Assembly (NCBI GenBank): GCA_036381015.1
Contig: DASVDR010000041.1
Coordinates: forward strand, 62,001 to 126,000
DNA: 64,000 nucleotides
Direction: 5' to 3'
DNA from: Gammaproteobacteria bacterium
GTDB lineage: Bacteria; Pseudomonadota; Gammaproteobacteria; Steroidobacterales; Rariloculaceae
Shown here: piece after piece, positions 44,650 through 53,729 of the stretch
Numbering within the stretch: position 1 is the first letter of the stretch
Layout: every line of letters begins with the position of its first letter
The notes under the pieces: model-generated
The model's database searches: none
What the model saw: the letters and a program-made list of their open reading frames with translations, nothing else
Told to the model about the DNA's origin: nothing
Program-made: the position numbers and the translations under genes

Positions 44650-46521
44650 ATGACGTTCGAAACATCGGCTCGCCGGCTGCTTTGCGCCGCACCCGTGGCG
44701 GCGTGCGTCGTCGCGTGGCCTTTCCGCCTGCCGGCGCAGGAGACGCCTGCGGCGGCCCGCTCCGAGCGGATCGAGGCGGAAGCCGCGCGGCTCAACGAGT
44801 GGTTCGACGCGCGCTACGAGGAGCTGCTCGACTTCAGCCCGATGCAGAAGACGATGCTCGGGCGGAAGGACGACTACGACGCGATCGACGACTTCTCCGA
44901 GAGCGCCGCCGACGCGCAGCTCGCGTGGCGGCGCGACTCGGTCGCCGATCTCGAACGAAGCTTCGATTACGAGCTCCTGACGCCCGAAGCGCAAACGTCT
45001 TACGACATATGGGTCTACGAGCTCGAGCGCGCCGAGGCGGCGCGGCCCTACCTGCGCTCGAACTACGTCTTCACCCAGATGAGCGGTCCGCAGGCATCGC
45101 TGCCTCAGTTCCTGATCAACTTCCACGAGGTCGACTCGGTCTCCGACATGGAGGCCTACATCGCCCGCATCGGCGGCATCGGCCGGGCAATCCGGCAACT
45201 GCTCGAGCGCGCGCAGGCGGCCGCGGAAGAGGGCGTCCGGCCGCCTCGCTTCGCCTACGAAGGCGTGCTGCAGCAGGCGCGCGCGGTCGTCACGGGGGCG
45301 CCGTTCGGCGGCGACGGCGACTCGCCGATATGGGCGGACGCCGAGGCGGAAATCGCAGCGCTGCTCGAGAGAGGCGAGATCGACGCCGCGCGGGCCGCGG
45401 ATTTGCGCGCTGCCGCGCGCGCCGCGCTGACGGAGCGGCTCGAGCCCGCTTACGACGCGCTGGTCGCATGGGTCGAGTCGGATCTGCCGAACGCGGACGA
45501 GGTCGCCACGGGCGTCTGGAAGCTGCCGGACGGCCGAGCGTTCTACGCTGAACGCCTGCGCTATGCCACGACCACGGAGCTCTCGGCCGACGAGATCCAC
45601 GAGATCGGGCTGCGCGAAGTGGCGCGCATCGAGGCGGAGATGGAGGCCGTGAAGGAGCGCGTCGGGTTCGACGGAAGCCTGCGCGAGTTCTTCGAGTTCG
45701 TCCGAGACGATCCGCGTTTCTATTACCCCAACACCGACGAGGGCCGCGCGGCGTACCTCGAAGCCGCCCGCGTCCACCTCGGGCGGATCGAGCAGAAGCT
45801 GCCGGAGTTCTTCGGCATCTTGCCGAAGGCGGATCTCGTCGTGCGCCGCGTCGAGCCTTTCCGCGAGCAGCCCGGCGCCGCCCAGCACTATTTCCCCGGC
45901 ACTCCGGACGGCTCCCGCCCCGGGATCTTCTACGTGCACCTGATCGACATGAGCGCGATGCCGAAGCCGCAGCTCGAGGTGGTCGCATATCACGAAGGCA
46001 TCCCGGGTCACCACCTGCAGATCTCGATCGCGCAGGAGCTGACGAGCGTTCCCGAATTCCGCACGCAGGCCTTCTTCAACGCGTACATCGAAGGTTGGGG
46101 GCTCTACGCCGAGCGGCTCGCCAAGGAGATGGGCGCGTACGAGGATCCGTACTCGGACTTCGGCCGGCTGACGACCGAGATTTGGCGTGCGATCCGGCTC
46201 GTGCTCGATACCGGGCTGCATGCGAAGGGGTGGACCGAAGAGCAGGCCGTCGCATATTTCATAACTCACTCGCCGGCGGCGGAGGGCCAGATACGGTCCG
46301 AGGTTCGCCGCTACATCGTCCTTCCCGGTCAAGCGACGTCGTACAAGATCGGCATGCTGAAGATCATGGAGCTGCGCGAGAAGGCCGAGCACGCGCTCGG
46401 CGACGACTTCGACATCCGCGGCTTCCACGATACGGTGCTCGGCGGCGGCGCGCTGCCGCTGTCGATACTCGAGCGGCGCGTCGACGCCTGGATCGCGTCA
46501 CAGGGCGCACCGAGCGGCTGA
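44650..46521 (+). CDS. DUF885-family exported putative metallopeptidase
   Basis: A 623-residue protein with a signal peptide (about residues 1-32, ending LPAQ). DUF885 proteins are helical and resemble M3/M2-like zinc peptidases: here the zinc motif is His448-Glu449 through GIPGHH, with a downstream Glu481 in YIEGWGLYAERLA. Other landmarks are AYEGVLQQAR, PGIFYVHLIDMSAMPKPQLEVVAYHEG and YIVLPGQATSYKIG. Length fits the family (about 600). Substrate peptides are unknown. The start ATG 44650 is set by GGAGGG six bases upstream, which lies inside the half repeat. Confidence 0.9.
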   Translation: MTFETSARRLLCAAPVAACVVAWPFRLPAQETPAAARSERIEAEAARLNEWFDARYEELLDFSPMQKTMLGRKDDYDAIDDFSESAADAQLAWRRDSVADLERSFDYELLTPEAQTSYDIWVYELERAEAARPYLRSNYVFTQMSGPQASLPQFLINFHEVDSVSDMEAYIARIGGIGRAIRQLLERAQAAAEEGVRPPRFAYEGVLQQARAVVTGAPFGGDGDSPIWADAEAEIAALLERGEIDAARAADLRAAARAALTERLEPAYDALVAWVESDLPNADEVATGVWKLPDGRAFYAERLRYATTTELSADEIHEIGLREVARIEAEMEAVKERVGFDGSLREFFEFVRDDPRFYYPNTDEGRAAYLEAARVHLGRIEQKLPEFFGILPKADLVVRRVEPFREQPGAAQHYFPGTPDGSRPGIFYVHLIDMSAMPKPQLEVVAYHEGIPGHHLQISIAQELTSVPEFRTQAFFNAYIEGWGLYAERLAKEMGAYEDPYSDFGRLTTEIWRAIRLVLDTGLHAKGWTEEQAVAYFITHSPAAEGQIRSEVRRYIVLPGQATSYKIGMLKIMELREKAEHALGDDFDIRGFHDTVLGGGALPLSILERRVDAWIASQGAPSG

Positions 46522-46574
46522 CGTCACGCGCCTGCGGTTCGATGTCGCGTGCCGACGGCTCTACCGGGACCCGC

Positions 46575-46615
46575 CCGGGGCGGGGCGGCGTCCGAAGCCG
46601 CCGCGTCCGCCCCGG
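46575..46615. terminator. GC-rich hairpin between convergent genes
   Basis: CCGGGGCGG (46575-46583) pairs with CCGCCCCGG (46607-46615), with an inner GGCGGC and GCCGCC stem. It lies between the ends of the DUF885 and UrcA genes. No T run follows, so it would at most be a pause or a processing structure. Confidence 0.3.
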
Positions 46616-46633
46616 GGGGCCGCCTTGCGACGC

Positions 46634-46954
46634 TTATTCCCGCACGGCCGCGAGACGGCCTGCGCCGACCTTCTTCACCGCATCGGCGAGCGCCGCCTCG
46701 TAGCACCGGCGCCACTCCTTCAGCCCGTAAAGCTGCTTGGTGTCGAACTGCCCGCAGGCTTTGCGCGCGGCATCCTGGAGCCGCGAATAGAGCTGCTCGG
46801 CTCCGGCATCGCCGTTCAGCAGGTCGACCGGGTACTGGACGACGACGGACCGCGTCACCTCGGACCGGCCGTCGGCTGCGGCCTGCGTGGACGCAAGGCC
46901 GGCTGCGAACGACAACGTTGCCGCGAACGTCACTGCGAGTCGCTGTGCTTTCAT
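46634..46954 (-). CDS. UrcA family protein
   Basis: A 106-residue exported protein with a signal peptide ending near TQAAAD. It matches the UrcA family: VVVQYPVDLLNGDAGAEQLYSRLQDAARKACG followed by a second Cys in EWRRCYEAALADAVKKVG, the two cysteines probably forming a disulfide. Function is unknown; the family is common in sphingomonads and Steroidobacter-like bacteria. It starts at ATG 46954. Confidence 0.88.
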   Translation of the reverse strand: MKAQRLAVTFAATLSFAAGLASTQAAADGRSEVTRSVVVQYPVDLLNGDAGAEQLYSRLQDAARKACGQFDTKQLYGLKEWRRCYEAALADAVKKVGAGRLAAVRE

Positions 46955-47121
46955 CGGATCGTCCCTCGTGTCTTTGATTCCGCCTCAACCGACGGTCGTC
47001 ATCATCGGCGACGGCGGCTGCGACGGCATGACTTCGCAGTGATTTTTCGCTGATTAATTCGTGACCGCCGAATGACGGACCGCGGCCGCGGAGTGAAGCG
47101 GATGGCCTCGGGGGCCGCCGT

Positions 47122-48798
47122 TCAGCAAAGGCCGTCGAGCATCCGGCGGAAGCGCGGATGGTTGCGCAGAGACGCGAGATCGTCGTCGTGCTCGACCCAC
47201 GACCGGCGGCAGACGTACGCGCCTTCGGTGCCGCGCTCGAGCGCGTCCAGCGCGCGTTCCGTATCGCCGAGAAGCGCGTACGCGCAGGCGGCGTTGTAGT
47301 GGACGTAGGGCTCGTCCGGCTCGAGCTCGCACGCGCGCCTGCTCCATTCGAGCGCTTCCTCGGTACGGCCGACGACGATCAGCGAGCCGGAGCTCAGCGA
47401 GAGGGCGCGGGCGTCGGTCGGATCCGCGGCCAACGCGCGCTCCGCTGCTTGAAGCTGCCGCAGCGCCGCGTCGCGCTCGCGCTCCGGCTGCCGGAGCGAG
47501 CGATAGACCTGGCGAGCGAAGACCAGGGCCTGGTAGTCAGCGGGACGGAGCTGGGCGGCGCGCTCGTAGAGCGCCGCGGCCTGCTCGTACTCGCCGGCTT
47601 CAATGCACGCGTGACCGTAGTAGTAATGGGCCTCGAAAAGCGACGGCGCGAGCGCCAGCGCGCGCTTGAATGCGGCCTCAGCGTCCGCGAAGTCGCCCGT
47701 GATCGATATCGCGGCGCCGCGTGCGGTCCACGCTTCCGCGCAGCCCGGATCGAACTGCAAAGCGCGTTCGGCCGCGGCAGCCGCCTCTTCGCGATGGTGC
47801 CGGCAGTCGGTGCGATAGAGCACCGCATGGCTCAGCGCGAGGCCCGCCCAGGCGCGGGCCGATTTCGGGTCGATTGCGAGCGCCTGACCGAAGAGGTCCA
47901 TCGCGAAGCGCTGGCTGCGCCGGCCGTAGCGGTGCAGATAAGCGAAGCCGCGCTCGCAAAGATCCGCGGACGTGTAGCGGACGGCGCCGGGGGTAGGGTC
48001 GCTTACCGGTCGCCTCAGCGCGGCCGCGATCAGCGACGCGATCTCGCCCTGGATCGCGAACATGTCCTCGAGCGCTCGATCCCAGCGCTCGGACCAGAGA
48101 TGAAACCCGGTATCGGCATCGATGAGCTGCGCGGTCACGCGCAGACGGTTTCCGGCCTTACGCACGCTTCCCTCGAGCACCGACTTCACGCCGAGCCGCC
48201 GGCCGATCTCACGCACGTCGTCCGCGCGGTTCTTGAATGCGAACGTGGACGTGCGCGCGGCGACGCGCAGCCCGGAAATCTGCGCGAGCTCGTTGATGAT
48301 CTCCTCGGCCATGCCGTCGCAGAAGTACTCCTGATCGTGCTCCGCGCTCATGTCGACGAACGGGAGCACGGCGACCGATGCCTCCTCTTCCTTGCCGCTC
48401 GCCGAAGCGAGCGGCGCCGGAGGCGACTCCTCGTCAGGCTCGTCGAGGAGCGCGGCCACGAACCTGAAGCCGCGGCGCTGGATCGTACGGATGACCGCTT
48501 GCCGCGTGCCGTCGTCGCCGACGGCGGAGCGGGCCTTGCGCACGACCTGCGTGAGGGCGGACTCGGAAACGATCATGTTCGGCCAAAGCTTCGCGAGCAG
48601 CTCGTCCTTGTCGATCACACGATCGCGGTTCTCGATCAGGTAGAGCAGCAGATCGAAAGTCTTCGGCTGAGCTTCGACGAGGGCGCCGGCGAAGCGTATT
48701 TGTCGGAGGCGAGGGTTCACCTCGCACTCGCCGAAGCGATAGACCGGCTCTGCGCTCGTCGGTCGAATGGCTCGTTCGGAGTGCGTGGGCAGATGCAT
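47122..48798 (-). CDS. winged-helix regulator with FlgO-like and TPR domains (CadC-like layout)
   Basis: A 558-residue protein. Residues 20-115 are an OmpR-type winged helix (YRFGECEVNPRLRQIRF, KTFDLLLYLIENRDRVIDKDELLAKLWP, IQRRGFRFVA). Residues 140-250 match the FlgO-like domain often seen with these regulators (SVAVLPFVDMSAEHDQEYFCDGMAEEI, VLEGSVRKAGNRLRVTAQLID). Residues 290-540 are TPR repeats. No transmembrane helix is obvious between the parts, unlike CadC. Target genes are unknown. ATG 48798 is chosen because the winged helix begins soon after; upstream codons add a basic region with no likeness. Confidence 0.88.
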   Translation of the reverse strand: MHLPTHSERAIRPTSAEPVYRFGECEVNPRLRQIRFAGALVEAQPKTFDLLLYLIENRDRVIDKDELLAKLWPNMIVSESALTQVVRKARSAVGDDGTRQAVIRTIQRRGFRFVAALLDEPDEESPPAPLASASGKEEEASVAVLPFVDMSAEHDQEYFCDGMAEEIINELAQISGLRVAARTSTFAFKNRADDVREIGRRLGVKSVLEGSVRKAGNRLRVTAQLIDADTGFHLWSERWDRALEDMFAIQGEIASLIAAALRRPVSDPTPGAVRYTSADLCERGFAYLHRYGRRSQRFAMDLFGQALAIDPKSARAWAGLALSHAVLYRTDCRHHREEAAAAAERALQFDPGCAEAWTARGAAISITGDFADAEAAFKRALALAPSLFEAHYYYGHACIEAGEYEQAAALYERAAQLRPADYQALVFARQVYRSLRQPERERDAALRQLQAAERALAADPTDARALSLSSGSLIVVGRTEEALEWSRRACELEPDEPYVHYNAACAYALLGDTERALDALERGTEGAYVCRRSWVEHDDDLASLRNHPRFRRMLDGLC

Positions 48799-49149
48799 CG
48801 CCTGTACGCATTGAATGAACGTCGCGGCGCCCGCTGCGCGGCGAAAGGACCTCGAGCAGTATGCGCGCGCGGCAACTCGAAGGAACGTTAGCCTACCACC
48901 CGCATCGACGGCTGTCATCGATTCGAACACTGCACGCCATGTCGTTGTTCGGCAGGCGTTTCGACGACCGCCCGCCGCACGCGAGTCGCCGTTTCGCAAG
49001 GTACGGGGAACGGCCGAGGCGCCGGGGATGCCGACGCGAACCTGGATCGCGCCGTTCCTTCGGTCGCCGAATCGCGACAACGGGCTACTTGGGCAGCAGG
49101 AGTGCCGGCGCGCCCTTTTGTGCGGCGCCGGCGGCCGCGATTCCGCGCG
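48799..49149. other. 351-bp gap, no recognised feature
   Basis: Open frames cross it on both strands, but they have the Arg/Pro/Ser-rich make-up of non-coding frames in GC-rich DNA. I see no promoter, hairpin or repeat that I can support. It must contain the promoter of the winged-helix gene at its left end. Confidence 0.4.
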
Positions 49150-49578
49150 TCACTGCACGAGCCATCCCCAAAGATTGCCTTCCGGCGCGGTCTGACTGTG
49201 GATTTGGATGTAGAGGCGACCGCCGCGCAACGCCTCGATCTGCTCGGGCGTCAGCTCCACGGAGCCCGATACCGAGCCTTCGGTGGCGGGGCTGACGGTG
49301 AGGTCCGCGATCGGCTGCCCGCGGACGCCGACGTATGGGCTCACGCGCAGCTGCGCGATCGTCGCCGGCCCTTTCAGTCCAGTGAACGTTCCCGTGATAC
49401 GCAGCTCTTTGCCGGCCAGCTCCGCGGAAGCTTCGCCGTGCCCGGCGATCGTGTCGGTGAGCGACGGATCGATCGGCACCGTGGAGAGCCGCGCGTGCCA
49501 GCCGCTCTCTTGCGCGGCCGCCGGGCCAAGCGCGCAGAATGCGAGCCCGATCGCTGCGATCCGAATCATTCCCCTCAT
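49150..49578 (-). CDS. CHRD-domain exported protein
   Basis: A 142-residue protein: signal peptide to about residue 23 (GPAAAQ), then one CHRD domain with GHGEASAELAGKELRITGTFTGLKGPATIAQLRV, LTPEQIEALRGGRLYIQIHSQTAPEGNLWGWL. CHRD domains are small beta proteins first described in chordin; their bacterial role is unknown. ATG 49578 follows GGGGAG; ATG 49569 is also possible. It is divergent from mscS. Confidence 0.9.
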   Translation of the reverse strand: MRGMIRIAAIGLAFCALGPAAAQESGWHARLSTVPIDPSLTDTIAGHGEASAELAGKELRITGTFTGLKGPATIAQLRVSPYVGVRGQPIADLTVSPATEGSVSGSVELTPEQIEALRGGRLYIQIHSQTAPEGNLWGWLVQ

Positions 49579-49690
49579 CGCCCATTCTCCCCTCTCTAGG
49601 ACGCGCTCCGCGGCAACTATATACCAACGGGACGGGCGCGTCGGACGCGATTCGTTACAATCGGCGCGAGCGACGGAGCAGGGAGGACTG

Positions 49691-50812
49691 ATGGACTATC
49701 TCGAGTGGCTCGACTACGAAGTCGGCGGCAACTCGCTGCTGATCTGGGCCGGCGGCGCGGCCGTGTTCGTCGTCGTGTGGCTCGTGCTCGTGCTGCTCCG
49801 CTCGCAGCTCGGCAGGCGTCTCGGCCTGCTGGCCGACCGCAACCGCAGCCTGCCTCTCGCGATCGCGCGGCGCTCCGTCGGCTGCACGAAGAGCTGGTTC
49901 CTGCTGCTCGTAGCGCTCTATGTGGGATCGCGGCTGCCATCCTGGCCGCCCGCCGCCGATGCTTTCTTCCGACGCGCGCTCGAGATCGGGCTGCTGCTCC
50001 AGATCGGGCTCTGGGCGACGACCGCGCTGGCCGCGTTCCTGAAGCTGAAGCGCGAACGCCAGCTCTCCGAGGATCCGGGAACGGTGGCCGCGCTCGACGT
50101 GCTCGGGTTCGTGCTGCGCGTCGCGGTGTGGGCGATCATCTTGCTCGTCGTGCTCGACAACGTCGGGGTGAACGTGACCGCGATGGTGGCCGGGCTCGGC
50201 ATCGGCGGCGTCGCCGTGGCGCTCGCCGCGCAGAACATTCTCGGCGATCTCTTCGCGTCGCTCTCGATCGTGCTCGACAAGCCGTTCGTGGTCGGCGATT
50301 TCATCACCGTCGACGATTTCCTCGGCACGGTCGAGAACGTGGGCTTGAAGACCACGCGCCTGCGGAGCCTCTCGGGCGAGCAGCTCGTGTTCTCGAACAA
50401 CGATCTCCTGAGCAGCCGCCTGCGTAACTTCGGGCGGATGTTCGAGCGGCGCGTGGTCTTCAGCATCGGCGTCAGGTACGAGACGCGGCCGGATCAGCTG
50501 CGGCGCATCCCTGCAATGATCCGGGAGGCCGTCGAGGCGCAGGACCGCGTGCGCTTCGATCGCGCGCATTTTCAGAAGCACGGCGAGTTCGCGCTAATCT
50601 TCGAGACCGTGTATTACGTGCTTTCGCCCGACTACAACTTGTTCATGGACATCCAGCAGGAGATCGATCTCGCGCTTCACGAGCGCTTCGCGAAGGAGGG
50701 CATTCGATTCGCCTACCCGACGCAGACGCTCTACGTCTCGGAGACGCCGAAGCATGACGGAAGCCGACCGGCCGCCCTGGCCGCATCGACCGGCGCTGTT
50801 TCTGGATCTTGA
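49691..50812 (+). CDS. MscS-family mechanosensitive channel
   Basis: A 373-residue channel with four or five N-terminal helices. The pore-lining helix and neck are recognisable in VAGLGIGGVAVALAAQNILGDLFASLSIVLDKPFVVGD, followed by the cytoplasmic cage domain (FSIGVRYETRPDQLRRIPAMI, FEFAL-type strands). Such channels release solutes when turgor jumps. ATG 49691 follows GGGAGG. Its last 59 bases overlap otsB, tying an osmolyte exit valve to trehalose synthesis genes. Confidence 0.9.
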   Translation: MDYLEWLDYEVGGNSLLIWAGGAAVFVVVWLVLVLLRSQLGRRLGLLADRNRSLPLAIARRSVGCTKSWFLLLVALYVGSRLPSWPPAADAFFRRALEIGLLLQIGLWATTALAAFLKLKRERQLSEDPGTVAALDVLGFVLRVAVWAIILLVVLDNVGVNVTAMVAGLGIGGVAVALAAQNILGDLFASLSIVLDKPFVVGDFITVDDFLGTVENVGLKTTRLRSLSGEQLVFSNNDLLSSRLRNFGRMFERRVVFSIGVRYETRPDQLRRIPAMIREAVEAQDRVRFDRAHFQKHGEFALIFETVYYVLSPDYNLFMDIQQEIDLALHERFAKEGIRFAYPTQTLYVSETPKHDGSRPAALAASTGAVSGS

Positions 50813-51500
50813 CGGGACGCTGGTCGAGATCGTCGAGCATCCCGATCGAACCACGGCCTCGCCGCGCCTTCGGGCGCTGCTGCCGGCGCTGCCGACCGTC
50901 ACGGGCGGCGCCGTGGCGCTGGTCAGCGGGCGGCGCATCGAGGAGCTGGATCGCATTCTCGCGCCCCACACGTACGTCGCCGCCGGTGTCCACGGCCTGG
51001 AGCGGCGCGATGCCCGCCGCCGGCTGCACAGCGCGGGCGGGCACGATCGCGCGCTCGCCGCGGCGCGTGCGGCGCTCGACGCGTTCGCGGCCCGTCACCC
51101 GGGTCTGTGGATCGAGGACAAGGGCATCGCGCTGGCCATGCATTACCGGGCGCGGCCGGAACTCGAGCGCGACGTGCACCGCTTTGCCGGCGAGCTCCAG
51201 CGCGCGCTGCCGCCCGATATCGAGATCCTTCTGGGCCGCAGCGTGCTCGAGCTCAAGCCGGGCGTGACGAACAAGGGGAGCGCGATCGCCGCCTTCATGG
51301 AGGAGGCGCCGTTCGCCGGGCGCACGCCGGTCTTCGTCGGCGACGACGTGACCGACGAGGCGGGTTTTCGCACGGTGAACGCCCTGGGAGGCGTGTCGGT
51401 GAAGGTGGGGGCGGGCGCCACGGAGGCCCGCTGGCGGCTTGCCGGCGTGGGCGCCGTGCTCGGCTGGCTCGAGCAGCTCGTCGCGGCGGGTACCTCTTAA
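50754..51500 (+). CDS. otsB: trehalose-6-phosphate phosphatase
   Basis: OtsB (248 residues) removes phosphate from trehalose 6-phosphate. It is a HAD hydrolase: the nucleophile is Asp18 in FLDLDGTLVEI, motif II is VALVSGRRIEEL, the lysine is in ELKPGVTNKGSAI and the final acid pair is in VFVGDDVTDEAGF. ATG 50754 lies inside the 3' end of mscS in another frame. otsA follows after 76 bases. All catalytic motifs are intact. Confidence 0.95.
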   Translation: MTEADRPPWPHRPALFLDLDGTLVEIVEHPDRTTASPRLRALLPALPTVTGGAVALVSGRRIEELDRILAPHTYVAAGVHGLERRDARRRLHSAGGHDRALAAARAALDAFAARHPGLWIEDKGIALAMHYRARPELERDVHRFAGELQRALPPDIEILLGRSVLELKPGVTNKGSAIAAFMEEAPFAGRTPVFVGDDVTDEAGFRTVNALGGVSVKVGAGATEARWRLAGVGAVLGWLEQLVAAGTS

Positions 51501-51576
51501 CGGTTCGCCGGAGCTGTCCGCATAATAGGCCCGTGATGGATGTCGGGCAGGCGGCTGTGCAGCTCGGGGCCTCGCG

Positions 51577-52989
51577 ATGAGCCGGCTCGTGGCCGTATCG
51601 AACCGCGTAGCCGTGCCGCGGAGCGGGAAATCCGCGGGAGGTCTCGCCGTCGGGCTCTTGGCGGCGTTCCAGCAGCGGGGCGGGCTCTGGTTCGGCTGGA
51701 GCGGCAAGACCACGGAAGGGGAGCCCAGCGACGCGAAGATTTCCACCTCCGGAAGCGTTCGCTTCGCCACGATCGACGTCGACGCCCGCGACTTCGAGGC
51801 GTACTACAACGGCTTCAGCAACAATACCCTTTGGCCGTTGCTGCACTTCATGCTCGGCTTCTTCTCCTATAACCGGAGCGACTACGAAGCCTATCGCCGC
51901 GTCAATCGACTCTTCGCGCAGCGCCTGCTGCCGTTGCTCGAGCCCGACGACGTCGTCTGGGTTCACGATTACCACTTGATCCCGCTCGCGGAAGAGCTGC
52001 GGCGGGAAGGCGTGAATCTGCCGATCGGCTTCTTCCTGCACGTGCCGTTTCCGAGCTTCGACGTGCTGCGGTCGCTGCCCGTGTACGACGAGCTGCTGCG
52101 CGCGCTCGCGGCCTACGACGTCGTCGGGCTCCAGACCGAGCCGGATCGGATGGCGCTCGCCGAATGCATGTCGCAGCCCGAGATCGGCGGCCGACTGCTG
52201 GAAGACGGGCGGATACGGGCGTTCGGCAGATCGTTCGAGGCCGGCGCGTTCCCGATCGGCATCGACGTCGAGGAGTGCCGCTCGCTCGGTGCACAGAACG
52301 TGGAGCGGCCCCAGGTCGAGCGGCTCCTTCTCAGCCTGCGGAACCGCAAGCTCATCATCGGCGTCGATCGTCTCGACTACAGCAAGGGGCTCGAGCTGCG
52401 ATTTCGGGCGTACGAGAGCCTGCTCGGCCGCTATCCGGCGATCCGCGGCCACGTCACCTTCATGCAAATCGCTCCGCCGACGCGCTCGAAGGTCATGACC
52501 TACGAAGCGATCCGCAACGAGCTCGAGCAGGCCGCCGGCAACATCAACGGCCGCTACGCGGAGATCGATTGGGTGCCGATCCGATACTTGAATCGGGCCT
52601 ACGATCGCAGCGTGCTGATGGCGCTCCTGCGTCTCGCGCGCGTCGGCCTCGTCACGCCGATCCGCGACGGCATGAATCTCGTCGCGAAGGAATACGTCGC
52701 GAGCCAGGATCCGAAGGATCCCGGCGTGCTGGTGCTCTCCACGCTATGCGGCGCCGCGATCGAGCTCGCGGAAGGCGCGGTGCTCGTCAACCCTTACGAC
52801 AAGGAGGGCGTCGCCGAAGGCTTGCAGAGAGCGATCGACATGCCGCTTGCGGAACGGCGCGAGCGTTACCGTGCGATGTTCCAGGTGCTGCGGAACAACG
52901 ACATCCATGCCTGGTGCCGGCGGTTCATCGACGCACTGGAAAGCGCACGCTCGAGCACGACGCCCGAGCGCCGCGCGCGCCGGCGCTGA
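51577..52989 (+). CDS. otsA: trehalose-6-phosphate synthase
   Basis: OtsA (470 residues) joins UDP-glucose and glucose 6-phosphate. The GT20 family marks are clear: [72 protein letters not shown] and [19 protein letters not shown]. It begins at ATG 51577 and ends 3 bases before the stop of the converging sugar transferase gene. With otsB and mscS it makes an osmotic-stress operon. Confidence 0.96.
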   Translation: MSRLVAVSNRVAVPRSGKSAGGLAVGLLAAFQQRGGLWFGWSGKTTEGEPSDAKISTSGSVRFATIDVDARDFEAYYNGFSNNTLWPLLHFMLGFFSYNRSDYEAYRRVNRLFAQRLLPLLEPDDVVWVHDYHLIPLAEELRREGVNLPIGFFLHVPFPSFDVLRSLPVYDELLRALAAYDVVGLQTEPDRMALAECMSQPEIGGRLLEDGRIRAFGRSFEAGAFPIGIDVEECRSLGAQNVERPQVERLLLSLRNRKLIIGVDRLDYSKGLELRFRAYESLLGRYPAIRGHVTFMQIAPPTRSKVMTYEAIRNELEQAAGNINGRYAEIDWVPIRYLNRAYDRSVLMALLRLARVGLVTPIRDGMNLVAKEYVASQDPKDPGVLVLSTLCGAAIELAEGAVLVNPYDKEGVAEGLQRAIDMPLAERRERYRAMFQVLRNNDIHAWCRRFIDALESARSSTTPERRARRR

Positions 52990-52992
52990 GCG

Positions 52993-53631
52993 CTAAGCGC
53001 GCTCGACGACCGCGAAAATCTGCGCGCGGTGGGATGCCCTCGCCGGAGCAACGGGTGCCGCCGAAGCGCGCTCCGCGGCAGCGGCCGCGCGCCGGCGCCG
53101 CAGCCATGCCCGCACGCGCGGCTTGCCGAGCACGCTCATCACGGCCGTCGCGGCCACGATTTCGGCGTCGAGGCGGAACCGGCGTCCGCGCACGTAGGCG
53201 GCATCCAGAAACCACGAGAGCCGGGCGCCGCGGCCCGCGTAGAGCTGGGCGAGCCCGACGACGCCGGGGCGGACGCTCCACCGGAGCGCGTGGGCGTCGT
53301 CGTTCCAGCCGAGCCGCATGACGTCGGCCTCGGTCAGCGGACGCGGGCCGATCAGGCTCATCTCGCCGCGCAGCATGTTCACGAGCTGAGGCAGCTCGTC
53401 GAGACCCGTGGACCGCAGCCACCGGCCGATGCGCGTGATGCTGCCGTCGCGCATCGTGCGGAACTTGTAGATGCGGAACGGCCGCTTTCCGGCGCCGACC
53501 CGGATCTGCGTGAAGAGCGCCGGACCGCCGTCCTCGAGACGAATCAGGAGGGCGATCAGGAGCAGGAGCGGCGAGAGCAGCGCCAGCGCGGCGACCGCGA
53601 CGGCGATATCGGTGAGGCGTTGCGACGACAT
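52993..53631 (-). CDS. bacterial sugar transferase (initiating polyprenyl-phosphate type)
   Basis: A 212-residue sugar transferase of the EPS/WcaJ core type, which moves a sugar phosphate onto undecaprenyl phosphate to start a glycan. It has one N-terminal helix (DIAVAVAALALLSPLLLLIALLI), then FRIYKFRTMR, GLDELPQLVNMLRGEMSLIGPRPL and RPGVVGLAQL. The loop near HALRWSVRPG and an extended Arg/Ala tail are slightly unusual. It begins at ATG 53631 after AAGGA and is the third of a row of minus-strand glycan genes. Confidence 0.92.
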   Translation of the reverse strand: MSSQRLTDIAVAVAALALLSPLLLLIALLIRLEDGGPALFTQIRVGAGKRPFRIYKFRTMRDGSITRIGRWLRSTGLDELPQLVNMLRGEMSLIGPRPLTEADVMRLGWNDDAHALRWSVRPGVVGLAQLYAGRGARLSWFLDAAYVRGRRFRLDAEIVAATAVMSVLGKPRVRAWLRRRRAAAAAERASAAPVAPARASHRAQIFAVVERA

Positions 53632-53695
53632 TCCTTTGCTCCACGGGGCGTCCGATGGAGCAAGGATCGCAGGGAAAAATGGCGGACCGCGCCGA

Positions 53696-53729
53696 CGATC
53701 ATGGCGAATCGCGACCGATCATGGCGAAT
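53696..53729. repeat. two 14-bp direct repeats spaced 20 bp
   Basis: CGATCATGGCGAAT occurs at 53696-53709 and again at 53716-53729, start to start 20 bp, about two helical turns. The pair lies 65-98 bases before the sugar transferase start. It could be a binding site for a dimer or simply a small duplication. Confidence 0.5.
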
